The notes beneath the pieces are model-generated. The model saw only the letters and a list, made by a program, of their open reading frames with translations, had not been told where the DNA came from and did no database searches. A program made the translations under genes and the position numbers. From the NCBI RefSeq assembly GCF_050908995.1, contig NC_135123.1, forward strand, positions 2,666,001-2,730,000: a DNA stretch of 64,000 nucleotides, given 5' to 3'. Source of the stretch: Andrena cerasifolii (Eukaryota > Arthropoda > Insecta > Hymenoptera > Andrenidae). Positions 44,401-51,774 of the stretch are shown here, in pieces (the stretch's first letter is position 1; every line of letters starts with the position of its first letter).

Positions 44401-47258
44401 GTACAAAACAACGTTTCACGTAAAGTAGTGCCTGCATCTAGTGTTCCTGATTTCTCCATATTTTTTATTTCTCGAGAAATCAGAAATCAGATCATATTTC
44501 TTGAGAATTCTCGCGAATTGAAAAAAATATTGCAAAAATTATATCTTTGGAATAATGTTGATAATATTTATCAAAAACACAAGAAAACTTTAACTAAATG
44601 ATTATTCCTGTCTAATTTATACAAAACTTGTGTAAATGAAAAAATAGATATTAAATATAATTGGTAAATTTATTTATTTAATACAAAATTTGTACAAAGC
44701 GAAACATTACTTTTTGGTTTTAAAATTTATTTTTAAATAGCACAATGCGTCTAATGTAGCGTCAGCGAATCTATTTCTTTTTGTGGCAAAATCTGTTACT
44801 GTTATATTTTCACGTTTTATATATATCTACCTTGGCTGTTAAATGAAAAAAATGCGTCTTTTGACCCTTTTGGAAGAAATTCTGGATCATGCAAAAATTG
44901 TATACGGGATACAATAGTCTTATCTCCTCTTTTCTATACTTCTTCTATAATAGCCACAGAAAACTCATTAGGTACTTAATTGAGTATACAATTTTTCTAA
45001 ATTTTTAAATAAGAATTAAGAGCACCTTCAGCAGTGAATAATATCGAATCTTCTGTATTGTGATTTTCTATTGGAATTCATATAGGTTCTAATGTTATTA
45101 ATAAGATGTATTATAAATTGTAGGTGTGTTTATACGTTCGCGATTAACTAGTAATACATTCATTTACGAAAATAAATAAGATTTATAATATTTTTCCTAG
45201 ACTTAAGTTTCTCGAGAAATTATAGTATTTCTCGAGAAATAAGAGATAAGCAATTATAAAATTTCTCGAGAAGGAACACTACCTGCATCTTTTACGAGCA
45301 GATACTGTGGTAAACCATCAGCTATTCTTTTTTCACCGTAATTGTTAACGACCCCCAACAAATTGTAAATACTTTTCAACTCTCCTTGGCAGATACTACG
45401 ACGTTGGAGATTGATAAAATTTGCTTCTTTAATACCAGACTTGTGGGAACCACGTCGCTGCTTAACTTTTTTCCACGTATCATCTTATCGATTGCCTCTA
45501 ATGTCACCGTAGCATATCTACGCAACTCGACATGGAAGTAGATACTAAGAACGTTGTAAGGAAAGTTTAAGTGTGCTATCATTTTGCCTTCTCAAATTCG
45601 CGATTTTTTTTATAGGTACAAAAGATAACCGCAGGGCTCCAGTTTGCGAGCGTATATTGTGCTACTGCTATATAATATACAGTTTATATATTGATGTTTA
45701 TATACAATTCAATGGATTTAACGAATTCCGAGTACATGTATCGCTGATGGACTTAAGGGGACCTTCCGGTCTAGGGCCCAAAAAATAGGTGATATTTAGG
45801 AATTATTTAAAGGAAAACTACTGTATATAATTTAATGGGACTTTTTGCATCGTTTTAAGGATGCCTTAAGCTACAGAAATATATTTTTTGTTTTATAATT
45901 AATCATTGCAGACGGCACTGGGGAGTCGTTAAAGTCGAGGCGTCAAAAAATTGATCCAAATCGGTGGGACGTATATCTCCAAAAATTATTATCCGATTCG
46001 ACTGAAACTTTTTTCATTTTGAAGAATATAGTTCTGGCTAGAACTAGCTACAACCAGAAAAAATTACAAAAATGCTATTTTTTTGTAGAAAATAACGACA
46101 CTTGAAGTGTGAAATCACTTTTTCCCTATATTTTTCATTCTTTCAATGCCTTTGAAAATTATAAATTTTCAATTTTTTGTATTTTTTTTCTGGTATCCCC
46201 CTAGCCAAAAGTATATTTTTCAAAATAAAAAAAGTTTCAGTCGAATCGGATAATAACTTTTGGAAATACAGGTCCCACCACAGGTCCCACATAACTTCGG
46301 GAATTTTACGAATTTCAAAAAATCCTTTTAAACACGTATTCCTAAAAGGTTGAACATTCGAAAACTGAAATGAAAAAAAAATCGACTTTTAGACCGGAAC
46401 CTCCCCTTAATGATAGTACACACGTGCTATTGTACCTTTGCCCAGCCGTGTATAGGAACGGTAACAAGTAACAGTGAAATTCTTAGCACAATCTTTGGAA
46501 TTGTGGCAACTTGAAAGATCGGACCATAAAGGATTAATGAGTACACGTTTGATAAATTGTTTCTTTGCGGGTAATAAAAGAGCTACTTGAGATGGGCCTA
46601 GAATCGTTTATATGTGTGGTTATATGTTGTCTTTGTAAATTACTTATCTGTAATAAAAATATTAATTTATTTTGTCGTAGATTACCCTTATACGTGGTAT
46701 GAAGATATAACAAGTTCCTCACGGTTTTATGCACTCGCAGCTGTATACGGTGGAGTAATAATTGGACTTATTGTCGCAGAAATAAAGCCTTATGCCAAAT
46801 TGAACACAGAGGACCGTGGTATTTTGTGTTCAAGTTTAGGAAAAGATTGTTTAGTGGGCTATATCCTTAGTTTAGGAGTGCGTCGTGCGTATAGGAGAAA
46901 TGGGATTGCTTCATTGTTATTGGAACAATTGTTAGCGCATGTCACTGCTCCAGAACGTTCTTCCGTAAAAGCAGTCTTCCTACACGTATTGTCTAGCAAT
47001 GCACCAGCTATTTTGTTTTATCAGAGATGTCATTTTCGATTGCATAGTTTTCTACCATATTACTACTCGATCCGGGGCAAATGTAAAGATGGGTTTACGT
47101 ATGTCCTTTATGTCAATGGAGGGCATGCACCATGGGGTATATGGGACTGGTTGCGTCACATAGCAAGTGCAATGGCTAGTCTAGGACCATGCAGAGTTCC
47201 ACGTTGGATCTGGCAACGACTTCTTTGGGCTACTACTATTCTTTCATATCATAGATGA
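23175..47258 (+). CDS. Naa60: N-alpha-acetyltransferase 60 (NatF), 2 coding exons
   Basis: Coding exons 23175-23421 and 46681-47258 join in phase 1 across a 23,259-bp GT/AG intron: ...DWFPI, a split Asp codon, then YPYTWYEDIT. The product is 274 aa; vertebrate NAA60 is about 30 aa shorter, the extra being an N-terminal extension of about 50 residues before VQLRFLCPDDLEEV. The GNAT fold is complete: LAAVYGG..IGLIVAEIKP, the acetyl-CoA loop RRNGIA (154-159), VFLHVLSSNAPAILFYQR, the LPYYYSIRG loop and DGFTYVLYVNGGHAPW. By family knowledge it acetylates N-termini of transmembrane proteins from the cytosolic face of the Golgi, and its C-terminal helices bind the membrane. Both exons are intact despite a repeat-packed intron. 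Confidence 0.95.
23885..24275. repeat. TGCATAT-rich low-complexity sequence
   Basis: Degenerate GCATATTGCATG-like repeats at 23978-24050 and, inverted, TGTTGCATATATGTTGCATA at 24230-24275. Short frames here are repeat artefacts. Confidence 0.6.
24322..24665. mobile_element. TA-flanked MITE (GGGGAGACCGGGGCTAG ends)
   Basis: GGGGAGACCGGGGCTAGTTG and, inverted, GGGGAGACCAGGGCTAGTTG; TA at 24320-24321 and 24666-24667. 344 bp, AT-rich interior. The TA duplication fits a Tc1/mariner type. Confidence 0.82.
24666..24887 (-). other. Unidentified exon-like reading frame cut by a MITE
   Basis: Minus-strand frame of about 70 codons with ordinary protein composition (SQSEESALVRLQQQGLLRI, then a CGVHRKP...GAGRFICLRGKIKC section). 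A plausible acceptor AG lies at 24888. The frame runs straight to the end of the 24322-24665 MITE and stops six codons inside it, so that MITE interrupted something longer. I do not recognise the protein. It could be a captured gene fragment, a remnant transposon gene, or an antisense nested gene exon. Confidence 0.4.
24937..26768. mobile_element. CAAGGAACAC inverted-repeat element, 1.8 kb
   Basis: Tips CAAGGAACACTATTCAA and, inverted, CAAGGAACACTGTTCAA; the 3-bp duplication TAA flanks it (24934-24936, 26769-26771). Arms extend about 250 bp once the nested foldback at 24986-25630 is subtracted. Tip and 3-bp duplication resemble the CAAGGGAACA elements at 11793 and 27495, suggesting a shared transposase group. 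The middle holds an ATGATAAT-rich inverted repeat (25800-26110). Confidence 0.8.
24986..25630. mobile_element. CAGTGGCTC foldback family, copy 1
   Basis: 645 bp near-perfect palindrome, TA-flanked (24984-24985, 25631-25632). It sits in the left arm of the 24937 element; the right arm reads TTTACATAGATCGAAAG without it and is the empty site. Shares AACGACTTGAGTTTTTTTGA and CGGTTAACGTTGCTCTGAG-like strings with copies at 30939 and 39874. Confidence 0.85.
27028..27409. other. Naa60 intron, nothing recognised
   Basis: No repeat end or coding resemblance noticed. Confidence 0.4.
27450..28130. repeat. Dispersed repeat, probable non-LTR or SINE-like tail, interrupted
   Basis: Starts about ACTAGCTGTACCCAGGCCAC and ends with TTTCAAAGCAATCGGTGAAG and TTCGGAGATTTAAGATTTTG, a module I associate with widely dispersed insect retroelement tails. 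The class is not proven from sequence. Split by the CAAGGGAACA element at 27495-27927. A similar tail with CAAAGTTTCGAGCCTATTGG followed by a CAAACAAACAAAC run is at 31610-31740. Confidence 0.5.
27495..27927. mobile_element. CAAGGGAACA palindromic element, copy 2
   Basis: 433 bp, flanked by TCA duplications (27492-27494, 27928-27930). Very close to copy 1 (11793-12224), including the central AAAATCGGAAAATAGCCGAA. ORFs on both strands are mirror images of the palindrome. Confidence 0.85.
28320..28496. mobile_element. AAGCCGGGAATCCACC MITE, copy 2 (intact)
   Basis: 177 bp with ends AAGCCGGGAATCCACCGGGA and its inverse, TA on both sides (28318-28319, 28497-28498). Gives the uninterrupted reference for 11709-12341. 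Confidence 0.82.
28594..30200. mobile_element. Element with GTGTCCCAATTTCTGCTCA ends
   Basis: GTGTCCCAATTTCTGCTCA at 28594 is the inverse of TGAGCAGAAATTGGGACA at 30179-30196. Internal copies of TTTCTGCTCACG and GAGTAGAAATGCGGACA recur at 29530-29600 and 29770. It carries the TTAA-flanked element at 28619-29369 just inside its left tip. No transposase seen. Confidence 0.65.
28619..29369. mobile_element. TTAA-flanked palindromic element, GGGGACTAGGC type
   Basis: GGGGACTAGGCAGCCAGA and, inverted, GGGGACTAGGCAGTCAGA, with TTAA outside each end (28615-28618, 29370-29373). Shares the internal GAGAAAAACGCGTTTAAAG with the elements at 34937 and 42035. TTAA duplication is the piggyBac rule, although the G-rich tip is atypical. 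Confidence 0.75.
30939..31604. mobile_element. CAGTGGCTC foldback family, copy 2 (best preserved)
   Basis: 666 bp, ends CAGTGGCTCACAGCCATAA and exact inverse, TA duplication (30937-30938, 31605-31606). Arms of more than 300 bp. The most complete copy of the three and the reference for the family ends. Confidence 0.88.
32164..32566. mobile_element. hAT-type MITE, CAGTGGCGGATT family, copy 3
   Basis: CAGTGGCGGATTTAGAGG to AAATCCGCCCCTG, exact 8-bp duplication GATAGCGT (32156-32163, 32567-32574). G and C homopolymers near the ends (32180-32190, 32530-32540). Interior dominated by the 21-bp tandem array. Confidence 0.9.
32209..32393. repeat. 21-bp tandem array, 8.8 copies
   Basis: Unit AAAATACTTATTTTAATTCG plus C, eight identical copies from 32209 to 32376 and a partial ninth. 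Identity between units means recent expansion. Because 21 is divisible by 3, both strands show long open frames (NTYFNSQ on the plus strand); these are not evidence of a gene. Confidence 0.95.
32789..33352 (+). repeat. TTCCGAAAGGGACC-ended element, copy 2
   Basis: TTCCGAAAGGAACCGGTGG at the left and, inverted, TTCCGAAAGGGACCGGTGG at the right. Matches copy 1 (17471-18928) in reverse order and is uninterrupted. No obvious target duplication. A decayed fragment is at 23690-23845. Confidence 0.72.
33353..34107. repeat. Naa60 intron; possible Helitron-like 3' end at 34078-34107
   Basis: Two direct copies of a GGTGxxAAAGGGGTxAAxTGTGTTTT-type block (33878-33900, 34023-34050) with CTCCTTAATAT and GTCCTTAATAT after them. 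The right end has a short CCCG...CGGG stem at 34076-34093, then GTATTTTGCTAG followed by T, the CTAG-T pattern with preceding hairpin expected of a Helitron 3' end. No matching 5' TC end was identified. Confidence 0.4.
34108..34930. other. AT-rich Naa60 intron sequence
   Basis: Unusually uniform AT-rich stretch. An 88-codon frame at 34203-34469 is Ile/Leu/Ser rich, as expected from AT-rich DNA by chance; I do not support it as a gene. Confidence 0.45.
34937..35599. mobile_element. TTAA-flanked element, GGGGAGAGCCT type
   Basis: TTAA at 34933-34936 and 35600-35603 with GGGGAGAGCCTTGT and, inverted, GGGGGTAGCCTGGTG as tips. Contains GAGAAAAACGCGTTAAAAGT, shared with 28619 and 42035 families. 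Confidence 0.65.
35761..38076. mobile_element. Long-arm inverted-repeat element with nested palindromes
   Basis: Outer arms of about 330 bp (35761-36087 against about 37745-38076) include GTTGTCGACGCTGGTAG-type sequence, CAAGCTAGCCAAGCGGGG and CTGACGATCGCAGTGGATTT, each inverted on the other side. A second, shorter palindrome lies at 37025-37165 (TGTCTATGGTTTGCGG and inverse) and a hAT element is inserted at 36088-36773. GC-rich relative to flanks; apparent proteins on both strands are mirror artefacts. Long terminal repeats of this size resemble MULE or foldback elements; class uncertain. Confidence 0.75.
36088..36773. mobile_element. hAT-type element with ACACGTGTATTT palindromes
   Basis: TAGAGATCCC to GGTCTCTA with an exact 8-bp duplication GCTGGTAG (36080-36087, 36774-36781). 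The opposite arm of the surrounding inverted repeat keeps the empty site GCTAGTAG. Both sub-terminal regions are rich in CACGTGTATTTAAATACACG, i.e. clustered CACGTG palindromes. Confidence 0.87.
38201..38421. mobile_element. TA-flanked MITE, CAGTAAA family, copy 2
   Basis: CAGTAATCGCCCGTTATGAG and, inverted, CAGTAAATCCCCGTTATGAG; TA on both sides (38199-38200, 38422-38423). Confidence 0.82.
39490..39850 (-). pseudogene. Lys/Glu-rich coiled-coil tail, possible DDE transposase C-terminus
   Basis: On the minus strand one frame with a single internal stop reads PKVYAITSEEWKKQHAEKL followed by about 80 residues of Glu/Gln/Lys-rich helix (QKQLRKLERETKRKVKQEEQ). Tails of this kind close pogo/Tigger-type transposases in insects, but no DDE motif is present here, so the assignment is tentative. 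It lies inside the 38634-40975 element, which could be its parent. Confidence 0.4.
39874..40397. mobile_element. CAGTGGCTC foldback family, copy 3 (ends lost)
   Basis: Palindrome matching 30939-31604 (AACGACATGAGTTTTTTTGA; TGATTTTCATGAAATTT-like core) but diverged and without the CAGTGGCTC tips. Inserted in the 38634 element. Confidence 0.75.
41010..41575 (-). pseudogene. piggyBac-like transposase fragment
   Basis: Minus-strand frames in order read KKYVPNNPHK, then (frame kept, stops present) RFKIFSRASKSDF, then FKLYLDNCCTSISL, LKQTHILSVSTLCKNRLGNC and DNKTVRLIF. These correspond to the PGBD blocks K-QY-PNKPHKWG, KLYxDNyFTS, the gTxRxNRxG-C block and the W-DNKxVxLLS block. The LYLDN Asp is one of the catalytic residues. 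Several stops and frame changes, N- and C-terminal parts missing: inactive. It lies between a 2.3 kb element and two TTAA/TA elements; no own termini were found. Confidence 0.75.
41765..41843. mobile_element. 79-bp hAT mini-element
   Basis: CAGAGATGGGCAAAAAATTA and, inverted, TAGAGACGGGCAAAAAATTA, with an exact 8-bp duplication CATTGAGC (41757-41764, 41844-41851). Essentially only two terminal inverted repeats. Confidence 0.87.
42035..42620. mobile_element. TTAA element, GGGGACCTTxCGGTCTAGGG type, copy 1 (right end lost)
   Basis: Starts after TTAA at 42031-42034 and matches 45757-46330 closely (for example ATAGGTGATATTTAGGAATT). The right part differs and no closing TTAA was seen before the next element at 42632. 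Confidence 0.65.
42632..43123. mobile_element. TAGGGCGGAGCG palindromic element, copy 1
   Basis: TAGGGCGGAGCG...CGCTCCGCCCTA with arms containing TTGAATTTTCAGTTGGCCTG and its inverse. The left arm is partly duplicated (two ATTTTCAGTTGGCCTG blocks, at 42660 and 42815), and the centre has repeated GATTATATGATTATATAATC. Copy 2 at 62857-63161. Confidence 0.8.
43124..43689. other. Naa60 intron, nothing recognised
   Basis: AT-rich; TTTTTAATTATTAATTTAATTTT-like blocks are repeated at 43240 and 43320. No gene. Confidence 0.45.
43923..44202. mobile_element. piggyBac-type MITE
   Basis: CCCTTAACTGGTATCCTGGG and, inverted, CCCTTAACTGGTATACTG, flanked by TTAA (43919-43922, 44203-44206). TTAA duplications with a CCC-starting tip are the piggyBac pattern. 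Inner inverted pair GGGGTC/GACCCC. Confidence 0.88.
44439..45281. mobile_element. hAT-type element, TAGTGTTCC ends
   Basis: TAGTGTTCCTGATTTCTC to GAGAAGGAACACTA; exact 8-bp duplication CCTGCATC (44431-44438, 45282-45289). TTTCTCGAGAAAT palindromes recur near both ends (44470, 45215, 45230, 45262). AT-rich, non-coding. Confidence 0.9.
45757..46406. mobile_element. TTAA element, GGGGACCTTCCGGTCTAGGG type, copy 2 (complete)
   Basis: TTAA at 45753-45756 and 46407-46410; tips GGGGACCTTCCGGTCT and, inverted, GGGGAGGTTCCGGTCT. Intact reference for 42035. Lies about 270 bp before Naa60 exon 2. Confidence 0.8.
46681..47258 (+). CDS. Naa60: Naa60 exon 2
   Basis: Residues 83-274 with the acetyl-CoA binding loop and the C-terminal membrane-association segment rich in Trp (WGIWDWLRHI, PRWIWQRLLW). 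Acceptor TTTTGTCGTAG at 46680. Stop at 47256-47258. Confidence 0.94.
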
Positions 47259-49530
47259 TACATCTTGACAAATACCAATGTTAAACCAAATACTTGTTTT
47301 TTATTCGTTTCTTAAAATATGCATGTATCTGCCAATTTAGATGTTACGTCTTGTTCGGGTAATAAATTGTAATTACTAGTTTCGCAATTGGTTCTCAAAG
47401 TTTTGCGAATTAAGTTGCAGAAATGTAATTCGTCACTGTAATGGCAATACTCGAACCAACAAGGGTCAACGCGCATTCAGTTGGTAATAATACTAGTGAA
47501 CAGTTCTAACGTATTTAATCTAATCGGAAACTGTAAATCTGAAGCTTTGTAATTCTTTCACCATGGATCATATCACTAGCTAACTAATTCAATACGTAAG
47601 GTAAACAATAGAGATATTAAATATAAAACATTTAACTGCCAGAGCATTTGATCAGTTCAAAGTAGTCGTGTCTGACAAAATTCTCTTGAGTATGATACAT
47701 GCATAATGAAAGGATTTATACTTTGTTGATTATATATGTAAACGTTCGTAAGGAATAGAATGTACTGTAAAAGTAAAACGAAACATCGGTGACAGGCTAA
47801 AATTTCTTTGAGATGCGTGGCTTCAAGAATGTCGTCCACTGTCCTGGTCTTTTCTCTCTGCAGTCGTGGAGCTTGTACTCTGTTGTTTGCTAAATACCAC
47901 CGACGTATATTATTGACTACTGAACAGCCTCAGTGAATCTAACATTCTGAAACTTACAGCTACCGATGTAGCAGAATCTGCTGCAGGGGTGGCCTTAATA
48001 CTTCCTGTTTTCACCCTTCTTTACTGCTTCTATTATCACTTCTTCTTTAACTAATGTGCCATAGTCTAGACAAGCCCCTGAACAGTTTTTTCTTTTACGT
48101 TAGTTATTAATATCTTCTTTGTCTTTTAAGAAATTTTTTTATAGATATGCCCTATGACAAGTTTGCAGTGCTACTTTTTTTTTATCTGTTTCATGCCTTC
48201 CTTTTCCACCTTGGCTTCACTACTTATTTGAATCTTAATGGAACACAATTTCTTCCAGTTTCCACCACTTGTGTTCTGCTCCTTAAACAATGTCTGATTT
48301 GCCGCTCTCTTAATAAGTGTTGATTTTAGTGGTTACATGACTATTAGGGAATCCTGCAGAATAACCCGAAAAGCTTAAGCACTGAACTTCCATATGCGGT
48401 AGGGAAGTATCAAGGAGAAAACAATGTTCAGGCTTTACAGGTGATGCTGCGAAAATGAATTCACCCCCACGAAATCACACAAATTACTCGCTATCGACTT
48501 AGACACTGCCTCTGTACACGCTGTGTAAATTCATTGGATTCGTTACTACCAATTTTGATGAAGAGGATGCACAGTTGCGATGGTATTTGATACATAGATG
48601 CTGGAATTGGTGTCACTCGCTCAAATTTTCTCGCTGTTTATCCATCAAGCAATTATTGGTGGCACAGTAATGTCGGTTTAATTGTCGTTAAACTACCCCC
48701 GCTATATTATTTTTGCAACCGCTCGAACGAGTCTTCGCATTATCTACTACTCATGATGATCCACCAGTGAAATGAGAAAAGTGAAATTTTTATATTTTTC
48801 ACTTTATATCTATGAGATTTTTTTTGCTTGTATTGCTGAGGTTTTTGCGATGAAACTGATGCCAAACAGGGTCGTATCTAAATGCTTTTGGGTTACCCGG
48901 GCAATATGTAACTAACGAAACACCAGGTGGTGTGTATGTAATAGACGTTATGTTACAAAGGCTCTGCTAATTAGGTTTTACTGCCTCAAGTTCTCGTTCA
49001 GTTGCAACTCAAGTCGCTTCACGTCGCTTCGCATAACAAAAGCGCAAAGTTCCCTATTAATAAAGTCAATAATGGTTTTCACCTTTGTGTACTATTTCCT
49101 TGGAATAATAAAGAAATTTCTTAGAAATAGTGTTCGAAGTCCTAACATTTTTACTCAAGTTGCAAATGTGAACAATTTCTTCTTAGATTGTTATCGCAAA
49201 ACGGCCACTCTAAACAGTAGTTACCTCCTCGCTTAATTGTCGCAGTTCGGTCGCGGTATGCAACAATTAGGTGGGCACTACTGTAATTGGAAGTGGCCAT
49301 CGCCTTATCCGAGACAAACAGCTTTTGTTAAATGGCACTGGCGTGTTTAAGCTTTGTTTTTACTATTCTGAAAATAGGGACTCGTTAAATGCCTGGCCTA
49401 TTTCTCCACCGGCGATCATAGTATGTAGGGTACGCTTTGTGGGAGCTGACTTCATGCTTCTGCCATGCCGAACGCAAGAGCGAGAGGATATAGCAGCGTG
49501 TCGAGGGGACTGAAGGGGACAGATGAAATA
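47259..49530. other. Region downstream of Naa60
   Basis: Naa60 3' UTR at first, then sequence with no recognisable element ends. On the minus strand between about 48330 and 47960, frames with interruptions give Lys/Glu-rich peptide (TLFKEQNTSGGNWKKLC, VKEEVIIEAVKKGENRK), which may be a decayed processed pseudogene; no identity can be offered. 48.4-49.5 kb: nothing supported. Confidence 0.4.
47361..47366 (+). promoter_or_regulatory. Candidate Naa60 poly(A) signal
   Basis: AATAAA about 100 bases after the stop codon, with T-rich sequence further on. Reasonable but not unique. Confidence 0.5.
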
Positions 49531-49537
49531 TGAATAA

Positions 49538-50164
49538 TAGGGTGTGTCAATTTTAGGGGTAAATTTAAAATTTTTTAAAAATTTAGAACGACTGGTGACA
49601 AAGTAATGCTGTTTTCAATCCTGAATCTGGAACTACTTTCAGAAATTGATTTCAGTGAGGTTTAACTACTTCAAGTCACAGTTGAAAAACGTGAAAATTA
49701 AGTAAGATTTAACTACAAACTACATATTCATATGCTGCTTAAAGTGAGTCTTGCTTACATAAAAGCATGGAAATGAAAATAAAATATGTGGAAATTAGTG
49801 TTTATTACATTCACATGAGAATGTATGGAAATGTGTATTTATTACAAAATGAAAATATTTGTAACTTTAGCAACAGCTCTAGCCATATGTCATTTATGTA
49901 GTAAATTTAATGCTATTCAACAAAGTCCACCAAAGAAGCGACATCTTGTTTGCTTCTGTTGCGGTTCATAACCTCAATTATTAATTTTTTTTTAATAATT
50001 TTAATAATTTTCGTATTTTTCTATAATTTCAAATGAAATTCCAACTAGGTAAATAATGTATTACACAAAATCTAAAGGTAGTGGTTAATTTTAAACCTGA
50101 AATTGTATCGTTTTCTCACTAGTCGTTCTTAAAATTAAAACATTCAAAAAATTGACACACCCTA
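49538..50164. mobile_element. hAT-type element, TAGGGTGTGTCAATTTT ends
   Basis: TAGGGTGTGTCAATTTT and, inverted, TAGGGTGTGTCAATTTTTTG; exact 8-bp duplication ATGAATAA (49530-49537, 50165-50172). Inner pair TAGAACGACT / AGTCGTTCTT. 627 bp, non-coding. Confidence 0.9.
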
Positions 50165-50254
50165 ATGAATAATATGATACATTGTCTCACTCAGTTTTTG
50201 GAGCACCTGCCATTCTGTTCTTCGCTTACTCGGTCCGTGTGCAAGCCTATATAG

Positions 50255-51328
50255 GGTCAACGTTTTATCCTGCAGCCCGCGCTCGCGCGAACAGGTAAAG
50301 TGGCAACAGCGCCTCACGGACGCATTCCACTACAATCATGCACCGTCCCGGCGTTCGGAGAGCTGCCAGCGATCGCTGGACAGCAGTGATGCCCGAGCTC
50401 CGAAAATTTTAGAATGGTCTCTTTTAAATTAACGTCGCAAAGAACTATTCAGAATTTCCCGGCCCAGGTTGAAAAATTTGGGGCCTTTTTCGTATAACTT
50501 TTGAACTATAAATAATTTTAAATATTTTACATTTACTTAATTTTTTTTCTATCAATGTTTTAACCATAAGTGTTGTGAAAAGCTTTTGCAAACTGTTTAT
50601 TTGATACTGTATTTTAATGCTGTTTTTAAAATTCGTGGTGTTGGTAAACAATAGGCTAGTTGTTTCTGTATCATTACTTTCAGAAATTGAGAAATTAAAT
50701 TTTTATTCAATTATGTGTTAGTTTTGCAGATCTCAGAATCTATTATTCTGGTTTTCTTTTTTATGATTTTATCCTTAATGCAGTGCATATAATGGGACGT
50801 GTCTTTGATTGTAGCGGTGTTTGAATTTTTTTCTACAATTTTTGTGTCTGAATGTTTTAGCTACTCAAGGCCACGCCTATACCAGCTTCCGTTAATGCCA
50901 TTTTTTGGAACGATGCATCATTATTGTGGCTTTTACACGCAGGTGGCGAAAAATCTCTCCGTACAAGGGTATAGCGCCGCGGTCAACCCTGCTGCAGCCA
51001 AAAATTTTTAAATTGAGATGGGTACGAGATCAGTGGACATTATTTTCAAACCTCATTACAGTAATCTGGGGTGCGAGTGGTAAAGCAATCATAAAAAGCG
51101 GAGTGCGCGGTTCGATTACCTGGGCCGGGAAGTTCCCAATAGCTCTTTGCGACGTTGATTTGAAAGAGATCATTCTAAAATTTTTGAAGCTCGGGCATCA
51201 CTGCTGTCCAGGCAGCTGGCAGCTCTCCGCTGGGCCGGTGCATGGTTGTAGTGGAATGCGTTCGTGAGGCGCTGTTGCCATTTTACAAGTTCGCGCGAGC
51301 ACGGGTTGCAGTGTAAAACGCTGACCCT
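50255..51328. mobile_element. Foldback element with 210-bp terminal repeats
   Basis: 50262-50470 is the inverse of 51118-51325, for example AGGGTCAACGTTTTATCCTG against CAGGGTCAGCGTTTTACACT read inversely, and GGCAACAGCGCCTCACG. GC-rich arms, AT-rich 650-bp middle. The sequence GATCGCTGGACAGCAGTGAT is in the arms. Flanking dinucleotides are TA-like; the class is uncertain. Confidence 0.78.
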
Positions 51329-51774
51329 GTATGTATATGAAAAGCGCCGCTTGTCGCTAAAAGTTTGCCTCGCACTTCTCGCGTCGCAACTATTGGGGTG
51401 ATTCCAGACTAGAGCGTAGCCCTGAGGCCGACACCAATTCTGATCCCATAATGCCACGTTCCTACATACAGTGGGCCAAATAAGTTTCCGTACACTTTGC
51501 TTGAACTAATTTATTACACTATAGGTTTAAAATATAACACAAATGAGTAAAAATTCTTTTGAATGTCTTTTAAAGTAACGTATTACGTGTTGATATAATA
51601 ACGATAAAGAATCTTTGACAAATAATTAACATAGAAATAAAAAATAAATTACAACTGAACAAAAGTTAAACCAGAATTGTATTCTCCGTACACATTAATA
51701 AATTTAACTTAAACGGTCATAGTTTCGCAATTTTGATTACAGTTAATGATCCGTGGGTCCTCCTTTGGCCTTAA

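Larger units (their letters stand above)
43690..45590 (-). pseudogene. Tc1-like transposase pseudogene broken by two later insertions
   Basis: Minus-strand pieces lie at about 45290-45590, 44207-44438 and 43700-43918. In order they show a NNYGEKRIADGLPQYL-like linker after the DNA-binding domain, RKNLNGPASFVYCIHYCVKQ (the NLDGPDGF..YWHDLRK block), GGLVDYGG, and FILQDNSTIHTTIVVQEYF (the FQQDNAPxHT-xVVxEWF block) followed by LSDLN/LENYWK-like remnants. The first catalytic Asp of the FSDEKKF motif is replaced (CTERK). A hAT element (44439-45281) and a piggyBac-type MITE (43923-44202) interrupt it; the coding fragments are contiguous once both are discounted. Dead copy. Confidence 0.72.

Noticed and set aside
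45376..45582. Independent host gene on the minus strand
   Set aside because: Downstream sequence contains ordered Tc1 transposase motifs and the frame continues toward them; better explained as the upstream part of that pseudogene or its flank.
51060..51140. tRNA-like GGTTCGATTACC string
   Set aside because: No acceptor or anticodon arms around it; it is part of the 50255-51328 foldback arm.
50905..51457. Plus and minus frames of 95-120 codons
   Set aside because: They cover the foldback arm and are mirrored in the other arm; no protein similarity.
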